From the NCBI GenBank assembly GCA_013054445.1, contig JAAMPI010001760.1:1-10742 (forward strand): a stretch of 10,742 nucleotides of DNA. The letters are read 5' to 3'. The notes beneath the pieces were generated by a model, which was given only the letters and a program-made list of their open reading frames with translations, was not told the DNA's origin and ran no database searches. Below are positions 1-8,389 of the stretch, piece by piece. Position numbers and translations under genes: made by a program. Position 1 is the first letter of the stretch; each line of letters begins with the position of its first letter. Source of the stretch: Cudoniella acicularis (lineage: Eukaryota; Ascomycota; Leotiomycetes; Helotiales; Helotiaceae).

Positions 1-933
1 GGATAGGAACCGGCTATCAACACCACGACATTCAAATAATTCCAACTGGCACCCTCGGAAAATTGTTCGCTTACTACCGCCGAAACGCCATCAATCTAGA
101 CAAAAAAGCCATTGGAGATTATTCATTTGGATGGCGCTCTTGCTACGCTCTTGGCTGCAGGGCAGAATAGAAATTTGCTTCTGTTAATTCTGTACAACTT
201 CCATAAGCTTGGCTGCCGTATCTGCTCCGGTTCTGGAGCATCTTACCGAGCGCGCATCCGGCTCCATAGAAGCACATCTTTGGGAAAAGGTGTTCATGCA
301 GATGCTGAACCAACAATTGCTTGTCACATGCAGGAGCTGAATTGTTCTGGACGAGGTTCAAATAGCTGTGCTACGTGAGAAAAGTGCAACATCTATTTTC
401 CAGCTCCCCGTAGCTCGAGGGTCACAGGTCCCCTGTCGAAATGTTTCAAAAAAAGCGCAGATGTGCTGCCCCTCTTACGGTGACAAAAGACCGCACACTC
501 ATATGCTTCTTTTCTTAGCCTAGCTCTCTCGATATGGTAGTATATCCCTAGGTTACACATACTAATAACGTTGGTAACTCAAGGGCTTAAACCTTGGCCA
601 CCTTTTTCCACCTCTTTTTGCACTCACGAGCCTCTGAAAACGTTTCAAGAACAGCACCGACACGAATGTTCCTTTTCAGAATTCGTGTGTTACACAACAT
701 TCGTTTCATTGGACACGTTACACAATTCCATCTCATCAAACACCAAAACATACTCCAACCGGGACACAACCTTTGGTCCGCAGAAAATCCCCCATAAAAT
801 GAAACAATCCCACTCCCAACTGATCCAAACCTCTCTGGCTCGCGAACAACCAAATTACGAGAAATGATCACAACCTCATGTCTCATCCTTCACCCAATCT
901 CACGTGTCACCATCCATCTCTAAGAAGCAAACC
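1..933. other. Gene-poor stretch, no defensible gene
   Basis: No recognisable protein, RNA gene or mobile element is seen. The short open frames here have ordinary chance lengths and no family motif. The right part (roughly 700-933) probably contains the 3' UTR of the minus-strand gene ending at 934. A frame open from base 3 to a TAG at 168-170 could be the tail of a gene outside the window, but nothing supports it beyond lack of stops. Confidence 0.5.
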
Positions 934-1170
934 TCAACCACCATACCCCATCTCCCTCCTCATTTCCCTCTCCTTATCCTCCACCACCGCCGCCGCAGCA
1001 CCTCCAAACCCAACATTTCTCTTCGCCTCCCCCGTACTCCCCGTCGTCTCACCTCCAAACCCGTGCTCACTAATCGCTTCCCCGTACCTGATGTTTTCTG
1101 CTGTCTTCTCTCCTCGTTCTGCTTTTTGTTTCTTGAGAGCTTCGACGGCTTCGCTTTTTGTCTTCGCTAT
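934..1170 (-). CDS. Small charged, Gly-rich protein, 3' exon only (5' exons unresolved)
   Basis: Reading the minus strand from 1170 gives 78 codons and a TGA at 936-934. The peptide starts with a Lys/Glu-rich helical stretch (IAKTKSEAVEALKKQ, then KAERGEKTAENIRYGEAI) and ends in a Gly-rich part with three related motifs: HGFGGE, VGFGGA and a terminal GYGG. The exon has no usable start codon. It is preceded exactly by a pyrimidine-rich acceptor (tattttcctatctag, minus strand), so it is a spliced 3' exon. The arrangement resembles small uncharacterised fungal proteins with an ENxRYGxxISExGxGG-like core; this is a memory of a pattern, not a database match, and I give no function. Candidate 5' exons: a stretch ending at 1423 before a GTGAGT donor (phase 0, compatible with this acceptor), or an ATG at 1481 whose frame meets a TAG at the 17th codon's end. 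It lies downstream of MSF1 in the same orientation. I am fairly sure it is coding and unsure of its 5' structure. Confidence 0.62.
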   Translation of the reverse strand: MAKTKSEAVEALKKQKAERGEKTAENIRYGEAISEHGFGGETTGSTGEAKRNVGFGGAAAAVVEDKEREMRREMGYGG

Positions 1171-1933
1171 CTAGATAGGAAAATATATTTGGTTGGCTTT
1201 AGTTTGGGTTTTGGAGAGGAGAGCGGGTAAGGATGAGAAGGGGGGGAGGTCGAAGGGGAGGTACTATCGAATTGACCGCTTGATTTCGCGTGCGGTTTTT
1301 GTAAATATTTGAGTGCCTTCATATCTATGTTAATTTTCTCATCAGTATACAAATACACTAAAGTAATTTTCTTGTTCAATTAGAAGAAAATAGGAAATGT
1401 AGATCTTGCGCTCAAAACTCACTGCGTCTACTCCCCTCCCGACTCTGTATCCATCATTTTGGTATTGGTAGCTTTCGACATAGTTACTGTTTCTTTAAAA
1501 TTGAGAGCTAGCGTGGGGTTTGAAAAGCAGGCGAGAAATTGCATGAATTGTATGTTCCATCAATGTAAATGTATTTGCATGTCTCCAGCCTCGTGGTGGG
1601 GTAGCTGTTTAAGCAGCTAGATGACGTATGGGATTAAGAAGCCCTCCCCTCAACAAATCCAAGCTCCTTTGGCACAGTTTACATAACTTGAAGAAACTCC
1701 CTGATTTGGGATGGAAACTGATCTTTGTCCTTTGTTTATTTAAGTATGGTGAGAAAATAAGTTACACGTGAGTGAAATGAGAACTCTGGTTATGTTTCGT
1801 GAGATTTGAATTGGGTATTCTACTATACAAGCAAACCACGCACACTGAGCTCATGGTAGATGCTCCTAGCTTTTATACAAAGTTACAAGCTTGTAAATAT
1901 AACCTCTTATAGTATTGTTCTTTACCATCGTCA
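1171..1933 (-). other. Intron/5' region of the 934-1170 gene and MSF1 3' region
   Basis: This 763-bp stretch separates the 3' exon at 934-1170 from the MSF1 stop codon at 1934-1936. On the minus strand the part next to 1171 is intron-like, with long pyrimidine tracts at 1200-1260. A GTGAGT donor lies at 1422-1417, which would give a 252-nt intron. The frame before that donor (about 1488-1423) is open and phase 0 but has no start codon, so another exon upstream would be needed. The rest should contain the MSF1 3' UTR and the downstream gene's promoter. A CACGTG E-box sits at 1765-1770. Confidence 0.4.
1870..1877 (-). promoter_or_regulatory. Candidate TATA box for the 934-1170 gene
   Basis: The minus strand reads TATAAAAG. 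It lies just downstream of the MSF1 stop codon and about 390 bp upstream of the ATG at 1481. The role is inferred only from the match and the orientation; AT-rich 3' UTR sequence of MSF1 could produce it by chance. Confidence 0.25.
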
Positions 1934-3446
1934 TCATCTCAGCTCAACTCCTAGCTTTTTCACCAGCTCTCTTTGAACCTTTTCATGATACTCATTCGTC
2001 TCAGCATTCGTCAGTGTCCGCTCTAGACTTCGATAGTTAATCCGGTAGCACAGACTCTTCCTCCCGGTCTTGGGATGCGTAAATTCATCAACTTGAGCGA
2101 CGTCTTCAGCAATGTCTCCTGCCACATCTCTTACAATTTCCATCACATCATTCTCATGGAAATCCTGAGCATTGGCTCGAATTCCTCCACCAGCAGATGA
2201 AGAGGACGATCGAAGCCAGAAAGAGACATCTTTATAGCAAGTCGGATATTTAGAGAATGGGACGAAACGCTTCAACCCCTCCAGATTATCGGATAGACCT
2301 TTAAATTGACTCAGGAATCTTTCGTCCTTCGACCAGAAGAGGCGAATGTCTGGGATCTCAAAGAGAAGCATGGCAATGCGTTCTAGACCAATTCCGAAAG
2401 CCCATCCAAGTTGAGATGGTACTCCCGCCTTCTCGAGAATTTCTTGCTTCACCACGCCACAGCCAAGAACCTCGAGCCAATCGCCTTGCCAGAAGATCTC
2501 CAATTCCCAGGATGGACTTGTAAATGGGAAGTAGGCCTCGATCCATCTAACCCTCAATGGCTCATCAACGTAATCTGGGTTGGAAGCTATAGCCGCAGCT
2601 TTAGCCCGAGAAAATATTTCCACCACAACCAACTCCAACGATCGTTTAAGATGAGCCGCAATTGCCTCTGCCTCCTCCTTGGAATGCTGTCCTGTTTGAA
2701 GTGGATTCCGTTCTGGATGTGTGGGTGGATTTGGATCTTCGACAATCATAGAATGTGTGGGCAAGTTGGCTATGTCCTCCCAAACGGCTTGTACAATATT
2801 TCCTCCCGGAACCTTCTTTCGATCCCACATTCGGGCACCCTCCATCTGGTGGAAAATGGGATAATGGGTTCGGTCGATCGCATCTCGACGGTAGACATCC
2901 GCGCTGATGGTCCAGCCTGCACTCTCGTTTGATCGGAAGACATCTGCTTGGTGGGCGCTGGTGTGTGTCCGCAGCACCGTGTCCTTATTCATATAGTATG
3001 TATCCGTTTTGCTTCTGCCAGGATGATCTGCAGGAAAGCCTAAAGAGTCGAAGTTTTGATGTGTAGAAACGACTGGGAAAAAAGAGGAATAGTGCTTGTA
3101 CGTTGGAGATGGGAACCGGGATTCGATAATTGAGCGAGTTATAGAAATGGGGTGATCTTTTTCTGTATGCAATTTTCGAGCAATTGAGGCTGTGATGGTG
3201 GAAGGAGCATTAAACCATTCGTCTATTGCATATCTCTTTTCACCGAGCTTGATTGATTTCGGAGGGGAACCTACAATTTGTCAGTTCCTTGCCTTCCATT
3301 ACAACAAATGCTTACAGACCACTTGAGCTATACCGACATTGTGTACAAACGCGAAGACTACGCGGTGTCACATTAATGAGGCCGGTAAATCGGGCCAATG
3401 CCTCGCTAGCAACGCAAAGTCGCTGCTTTCTGGTCAGAGACCTCAT
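1934..3446 (-). CDS. MSF1: Mitochondrial phenylalanyl-tRNA synthetase
   Basis: Charges mitochondrial tRNA-Phe with phenylalanine using ATP, as a monomeric class II enzyme in the matrix. The model has exon 1 at 3446-3320 and exon 2 at 3270-1934 and gives 487 aa, close to the yeast enzyme. Exon 1 is an Arg-rich, acid-poor targeting peptide (MRSLTRKQRL...) ending in RYSSS, a usual cleavage context. Family landmarks follow: TSAHQ (about 146-150), motif 2 YRRDAIDRTHYPIFHQMEG (about 169-187), the phenylalanine pocket EAYFPFTSPSWELEI (about 287-301), motif 3 with GIGLER (about 335-340), and the C-terminal ferredoxin-fold anticodon-binding domain from FVPFSKYP (about 378) to the end. The intron (3319-3271) has a good acceptor, AACTGAC then TTGTAG, but the phase-correct donor is GTCTGT; a canonical GTAAGC four bases further is out of phase. 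Enzyme identity is certain; the exact donor is not. Confidence 0.95.
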
Positions 3447-3948
3447 TCTGGTGTGCAGCCGCTGACTCTGGAGAGCTCTTGGGTCAGGAACACGGCTCCA
3501 AGCTTGCGGACGAAACCCGCGGCAAGCGACAATTTAGGCGTTCAAGTTTTTCCCTTCCGAGATGCGATGCGACCCGGACGCGCGATGACGCTCCTTCCGA
3601 AATTCACAGTCTCCTTGAGAGAGCCAAGGAAGTCCCAACTACGAGTTGATATCAATTGTAGCATCAAAAGGATACTAAACACTTCTTCTTGCAGCTATAA
3701 TTCCCAAGTGAAAATACCAAAAGAAGTTGAAATAGCAAGGGCCCCATGCCCGAGGTCGGCAGCCATTTCTACAGGCCTTGTTTTATTTTTGAATGCAAAA
3801 GTGGAGCTCGGAGGCGCAAAATCCCCGAGGAAACCTTCGGATTCACAAATAATTATAAAGTCAACTCCCCTCTTTCCCCTCAGCTCAAAATAACACGCTC
3901 GCGGCTCCAGCGACCCGGAATGCTTCGACAAGATCAACTGTCCTTACC
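3447..3948. promoter_or_regulatory. Divergent promoter between MSF1 and DIC1
   Basis: The 502 bp between the two start codons must hold both promoters. On the DIC1 side there is a TATA-like element at 3854-3860 followed by a CT-rich tract, a common layout before fungal start sites. On the MSF1 side I see no clear TATA box. Frames open across this interval have no recognisable content. Confidence 0.6.
3854..3860 (+). promoter_or_regulatory. Candidate TATA box of DIC1
   Basis: TATAAAG, 89-95 bp upstream of the DIC1 ATG and followed by a pyrimidine-rich run (about 3866-3882). Position and context fit a fungal core promoter; there is no direct evidence of use. Confidence 0.45.
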
Positions 3949-5004
3949 ATGTCATCTGCGAGAGCCTCAATGTCGCAGCAGCCCAAAGAGCTACCTCGGA
4001 AAAAGGTTTCGGAGAAGAAACAATTCCGATATCCGTTCTGGTTTGGGGGAAGCGCAAGCTGTTGTTCGGCTGTCTTAACACACCCTCTGGATCTTGGTGT
4101 GTATCTCTTTTCTGGAAGTGGTTATGAAGTGCTAATGATCTGCGATAGTGAAGGTACTCCCCCCTTTTAACTCTTACGATACCCGAAAGACACCGCTAAG
4201 ATAACACATCAGGTCCGCCTCCAAACACGCAGCAGCAATGCTCCCAAGACGATGGTAGGCACATTTGCTCACGTCCTCAAACACAATGGCTTCCTGGGTC
4301 TCTATAGCGGTCTGAGTGCTTCACTGCTCCGTCAGATCACCTACTCCACGACCCGGTTCGGCGTTTACGAAGAGCTAAAGTCCAGGTTATCAAAATCGAA
4401 AGATGGGCCCTCTTTCCCAGTCCTCATTGCTATGGCATCCGCGTCTGGGTTTCTTGGAGGAATTGCTGGAAATCCTGCAGACGTGTTGAATGTCAGGATG
4501 CAGCATGATGCCGCGCTGCCGGTGCAGGATAGACGGAACTACAAGAACGCCATTGACGGATTGATTCGTATGACGAGGGAGGAAGGATGGAAGAGTCTAT
4601 TCCGGGGCGTATGGCCGAACAGCATGAGAGCAGTGCTGATGACAGCGAGTCAATTGGCATCTTACGACGGCTTCAAGAGGGTTCTTATCCAAAACACGCC
4701 ATTGGAAGATAACCTCACCACCCATTTCTCGGCCTCGTTCCTCGCAGGGTTCGTGGCTACGACTGTTTGTTCTCCTGTTGATGTTATTAAGACACGAATT
4801 ATGTCATCTCATGAAAGTAAGAGTCTAGCGAAGCTTCTCATAGATGTGTATAAAGTTGAGGGTGTAGGATGGATGTTTAGGGGTTGGGTTCCTAGCTTCA
4901 TTCGTCTGGGACCTCACACCATTGCAACTTTTTTATTCTTAGAACAGCATAAGAAGATATATAGGAAGCTTAAGGGTATAGATGAGGTGGACAGGGCTCT
5001 TTGA
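3949..5004 (+). CDS. DIC1: Mitochondrial dicarboxylate carrier
   Basis: An SLC25-family carrier of the mitochondrial inner membrane that exchanges dicarboxylates such as malate or succinate for phosphate, supplying the TCA cycle and gluconeogenesis. Exons are 3949-4096, 4149-4153 and 4213-5004, giving 314 aa, the usual three-repeat length. Carrier signatures lie at HPLDLVKVR (about 45-53), GNPADVLNVRMQ (about 137-148) and CSPVDVIKTR (about 237-246). The Asn replacing Lys/Arg in the second signature, and stretches such as RRNYKNAIDG, NSMRAVLMTASQ and FRGWVPSF, match the Dic1 branch rather than other carriers. The start is chosen because the reading frame then runs directly into repeat 1 (PFWFGGSAS). 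The central exon is only TGAAG and supplies part of Val50 and all of Lys51. Introns of 52 and 59 nt have plausible branch points (GCTAATG, GCTAAG). An ATG at 3920 opens an overlapping upstream frame. Confidence 0.93.
4149..4153 (+). other. DIC1: 5-nt microexon of DIC1
   Basis: TGAAG is flanked by GATAG before it and GTACTC after it. Joining ...CTTG to TGAAG to GTCCGC gives DLVKVR, exactly the expected PxDxxK carrier signature. Joining exons 1 and 3 without it changes the frame. The lysine of the signature is encoded wholly by this exon. Confidence 0.85.
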
Positions 5005-5387
5005 GCCTATGAATATATGGGCTTAATGGAGTTTAGACCTAGAGGGCTCAACGCTTGGACCGTTTTGGTCCTTGGAACCAGCATTTGGATTTTGGATATA
5101 TGGCGGGAGTTAAGGAGAGATAGAAGCATAATGCGGCGTTCGTGTACAGTAGGGTATTATGATTGTTCGTTTTTATGGTCTAATGCGACCATTTCCACCC
5201 TATATCGGGTTTTCCACCAACGCCATGGCCGTAATATGCGAAGTAGTATTACACATGAGAAGTCTGGCGACCAGCTGCTTTGAGCTGATAAGGCATATGT
5301 GCTCCTGTCTCTAGCCAAAGTTTGCTTACCTGTCCATTCCTGTCAAGTAACCTGATATACGCCTCAATTTTTGTGCCCACGCAACCA
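5005..5387. terminator. Convergent 3' region of DIC1 and RPB3
   Basis: Both neighbours end here from opposite sides, so the 383 bp must hold both 3' UTRs and their poly(A) sites. No AATAAA hexamer stands out; a TATATG element near 5096 could serve as a fungal efficiency element. I see no gene in it. Confidence 0.5.
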
Positions 5388-6520
5388 TTAACTCCAGCCA
5401 TTGGATCCATTTTGACCGTATGGTGTTGCTCCATAGGGCGTGGTTCCTCCGGCTCCCCAGGCGCTTTGGTTGCCATTACCGAAAGGAGTGGTATAACCTT
5501 GGTCTTGCCATCCTCCGCCATTCATATTGACATCCGGACTACGAGGCGCTCCACCAGTATAGCCATCATTCATACCATTGGTATTGCTGTCACCCTCTGT
5601 CAAATCCTGGATAACCGCGGCCAGCTTCTGTTGCAGAACTTTGATTCCTTGCTGAATGACGGCATCTGGCTCCAGATTTCCGATGCTCTCGACCTCAAAA
5701 TAAAACTTCTCTGGTACAGCATCGTAGTCAAAAGGTTCCCCCTCTTGCGCGGGTTCCTCCCAATCTGCATACTTGCTCTTTGGCCTTTGGAAATCAGCAA
5801 AACCCATTTCGAAGACACGCCGTTTAAACTTACCATTCCTTCGCTGGGTCCTCCTCGTACCAGAGGTCCATGTGGCGTAGCTTATTGTGAGGATCATACT
5901 CGAACGCGACTGCAGCCACCGGTGCCCACTTTGCGTGTTCCTTCGCAATGCCTTTCTTGGCTATACACTTCATACGTAACTCTTGACCTTTTCGCAGCTT
6001 GCAAATAACGGTTCCCAATCCTTCTGGGTCAGTAATAACGGGGTTGCCGACCCACTGGTTCGGGCGAGCGTTATCTACTACAAGATCTCTGGCATAAACG
6101 CGCATGATTTCGTCTCCAGTACACCTAGCATGAAGGGTGAGAGTAACACTGCACTGTTCACAGTAGTTGTCGCAGTTATCACACTCTCTTGAGTAGGCCA
6201 CGTCGTCAACGTTCTTCGAATTCAAAGGGATCAGACCCAAGCGATGTGAAATAAACTCGTCAGCCAAAACAGAAGTATTAGCTTCAACTTCCACCAAGTC
6301 TATAGCCATTGTTGGGACTTCAGCTAGGACAACTCGTCGCAAGGAGTTCGCGAAAGCAAGGTCGACGTTCTCGAGTGTAAAATCCACTTTGTTCATTCCT
6401 GCCTGTTGCCATGCGCGTGAGCTTCAGGACCAACAGAACCCAAGCATCTGACTTTACCTCTGTGATTTTTACGGAGGGCCCCGTGGCCTCCGAGTCCAAG
6501 ACCATCGGTTCATAGTCCAT
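5388..6520 (-). CDS. RPB3: RNA polymerase II subunit RPB3
   Basis: The alpha-like subunit that pairs with RPB11 and nucleates Pol II assembly in the nucleus. Exons are 6520-6458, 6402-5834 and 5784-5388, giving 342 aa. The first intron (55 nt) uses GTAAAG and the ACAG acceptor before GCAGGAATG, restoring [13 protein letters not shown]; the second (49 nt) uses GTAAGT, a GCTGAT branch point and a CCAAAG acceptor. Landmarks are the alpha-type dimerisation core ([12 protein letters not shown], about 34-45), [14 protein letters not shown], a zinc-binding Cys cluster C95/C98/C102/C105, CKLRKGQEL and [25 protein letters not shown], and the C-terminal dimerisation helix region ([10 protein letters not shown] onward). 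The last about 60 residues are low-complexity Gly/Asn/Thr/Tyr-rich with [11 protein letters not shown]. The start is the first in-frame ATG (context CACGATGG). Identity is certain and the splice sites are well supported. Confidence 0.96.
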
Positions 6521-7471
6521 CGTGACGGCAGAATGTCCAGTGAAACGCTGTGCTTGTGAGGCTGGCGAAAGAGGCTGGCGCAAAAATGACAAAGAGTTGG
6601 TTCGGTTGACTGCGACAGGAGTGAGACGTAGGCAGTCTGCAAGGCTGACGTATACACAGAAGATTGAGAGTTTGCTACGCCTTCTTGCTTGGCATTGAGG
6701 AGGTACTTCACGGCATCAAAAATATGCGATGCGACGGCTCGAGGGGAGTATTGCGGTCAAGGCTGAGAGAAAGGCGAATTTGTGAAATCACCGAGATGCG
6801 GGCCCTCTTCCGCACTCAAGCTTCACCGCTTTTCCGCTTTTTGCCTAGCGGCTATTTCCTTTCAAATGTCACGTGGGGTGAGGCTTGCTTGATTATGTAA
6901 AATAGGGAACTACGAATAAAATACTCGAGTGTAGGATAGCAAAGTGTGAATCAAACTTCGAAGCTTGCAAGATTCTCTCAAATTTTTGAATTGTATTGGT
7001 AGGACGCTTTATTTCACTATGTTTTCGGAATCATGGTAAACATTATATTGTTGCGCAGTCTCCGACAACTCTCCGTATGAAGTATTTATATTAGGTAGAA
7101 TCAAGCAAGAGGTGACCAAGTGTCTGTGTATATTGTCCTGGTTGTTATTCCTCCCTCCTTTCTCAAGTGTCGTGAGCCGTGACGACTTACTACCCTACCG
7201 AGGAGGATCTAAGCCAACCTTTGTTCTGCTTCAACTCCGCCTCGTTCGTAAAAGCTTATGGGGAGGGTAACGAATCAATAGGGCTCAATCTCCACGATAT
7301 TGGTGGCTACTGCACCCCTCAGGAGTGGAAAAAAGGGGTACCAGTGACAAACAAAACATGAATACTGCGTAATAGTATCAGACAGAGACCTTCAAAGTCA
7401 AAGACGCATTGAAATCCGGAGGAAAGCAATGCCTTCCTGGCGGAGCATGAACCAGAGGCTCTGCAACTCAC

Positions 7472-7710
7472 ATTGTCTTGCCAAGCTGAATCGGTATCAG
7501 TCTGAGGAGTTGAGTCAGGTAGACGAAATTATTGAGCTGCTCCGCCCTCAATATCTCAAGTGATCCGGCACGCTCTGCATACTGGTTGAAGGCCCTCCTG
7601 GTAATGCTAACGGCCAGCCTATACTCCGCATTCTGGGAGGCCCGGCAGTTGATCGTCAGCATGCTGGCGTCTCCTGGAATTCCAAGTGGTCTCGCGCGCC
7701 TGTGTCTGAA
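7472..7710 (-). CDS. Possible exon of an unrecognised minus-strand gene
   Basis: The minus strand from 7710 to 7472 is open in one frame, entered after a CCTTCTTAG acceptor-like site and left at a canonical GTGAGT donor (7471). The peptide is helical-looking (for example RRAFNQYAERAGSLEI and AEQLNNFVYLTQLLRL) and third codon positions are GC-biased. A workable but unproven model joins it to an ATG at 7856 upstream and to a short exon ending near 7270 downstream, in phase. No family is recognised. Plus-strand frames in the same place are also open, so this may be chance in GC-rich DNA. Confidence 0.2.
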
Positions 7711-8184
7711 CTAAGAAGGTCGAGACGGCAGTGTCCAATCTCTTTCTGGGCAGTGTCAGTATTCCCTACGAGCGTCGAGCCTCGAGCGAGCCTACGGAAG
7801 CCATTACAGGCGGCGGGTAACGGGTAAGTGAGACTGGCAGAGCTTGAGGGTGTCATTTGAGGGTTCCAAGGACTTGACTTCCAGCAGGATGAGATCCCAC
7901 TTGACGGGCGACACGAATGTTTGGAGGCTCAGCAAGCGCGCTGGCAGAGAGGCGACATTTGTTTCTGCGGTTCAGGGTTCCAGATTCCATAATGCGCGTA
8001 CTCCGTGGTCCGCTTCCAGCCAGCCTGTGGGGATTATCCTCTGGGGACTACCTAGGTGTCCTCTGATTCCTGAGCTTCCATCATTCCTCTCTCGGTGCGT
8101 CGGCCTACGACGGTCCTTCACGGCGCGCTTGTGGAAAAGACTTTCAAGTATCCTTGGTGGCGAAGTTGCTTGTGCTGGAACTTG

Positions 8185-8208
8185 GACCAACGCAGCGTTG
8201 CGTTGGTC
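8185..8208. repeat. Perfect 10-bp inverted repeat upstream of calcipressin
   Basis: GACCAACGCA (8185-8194), spacer GCGT, then its exact reverse complement TGCGTTGGTC (8199-8208). A smaller palindrome, AACGC-A-GCGTT, is nested inside. It lies about 285 bp upstream of the calcipressin ATG and 70 bp before the CDRE-like site. It could be a dimeric transcription-factor site; the symmetry is directly visible and the function is inferred. Confidence 0.75.
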
Positions 8209-8276
8209 GACAGAGGCTGTTCAAAGAACTGACGGCACAAATTTCGCGGCCCAGACGCTGGGACGGCGACAAAATC

Positions 8277-8285
8277 GGGGCTGTG
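8277..8285 (+). promoter_or_regulatory. Calcineurin-response (CrzA/Crz1-type) site
   Basis: GGGGCTGTG fits the reported Aspergillus CrzA consensus G[TG]GGC[TA]G[TG]G at every position. It sits 207 bp upstream of the calcipressin ATG and about 98 bp upstream of the TATA box. Calcipressin genes are known targets of the calcineurin-activated factor in yeasts and moulds, so the context makes a real site likely. It is a single copy and would need binding data. Confidence 0.5.
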
Positions 8286-8382
8286 CGAGTGCCAATGCTT
8301 GCGAGTCGCCCCTCCCAACCCGACCTGCGGCAGGCCGAACGCCGTTTGGCGAAACATCAAACATCACAAGAGCAATCACTTT

Positions 8383-8389
8383 TATAAAA
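8383..8389 (+). promoter_or_regulatory. Candidate TATA box of calcipressin
   Basis: TATAAAA, 103-109 bp upstream of the ATG at 8492 and followed by a CT-rich stretch (about 8391-8409). The layout matches a fungal core promoter and supports a start at 8492 rather than in the longer open frame upstream. Confidence 0.55.

Noticed and set aside
878..1230. Two Pro/Ser-rich plus-strand open frames, one resembling a signal peptide
   Set aside because: They are antisense to the Gly/Glu/Lys-rich exon at 934-1170; Pro and Ser arise from the complement of Gly and Arg/Glu codons.
1602..1619. 6-bp inverted repeat TAGCTG/CAGCTA around a 6-nt spacer
   Set aside because: Too short to stand out and without a clear position relative to a gene.
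2411..2932. 173-codon plus-strand open frame
   Set aside because: Entirely antisense to the conserved MSF1 exon 2; its sequence is explained by the opposite strand.
5322..6008. 228-codon plus-strand open frame
   Set aside because: Antisense to RPB3 exons 2 and 3, which are conserved and correctly spliced.
7179..7361. Open frame reading like a small secreted cysteine-containing protein
   Set aside because: It starts only at GTG, has no signal peptide, and no in-frame ATG or splice acceptor that adds an N-terminus was found.
8027..8046. GTGGGG and CTGGGG, two matches to the CreA consensus SYGGRG within 20 bp
   Set aside because: The consensus is short and degenerate, the sites are over 440 bp from the ATG, and nothing links calcipressin to carbon repression.
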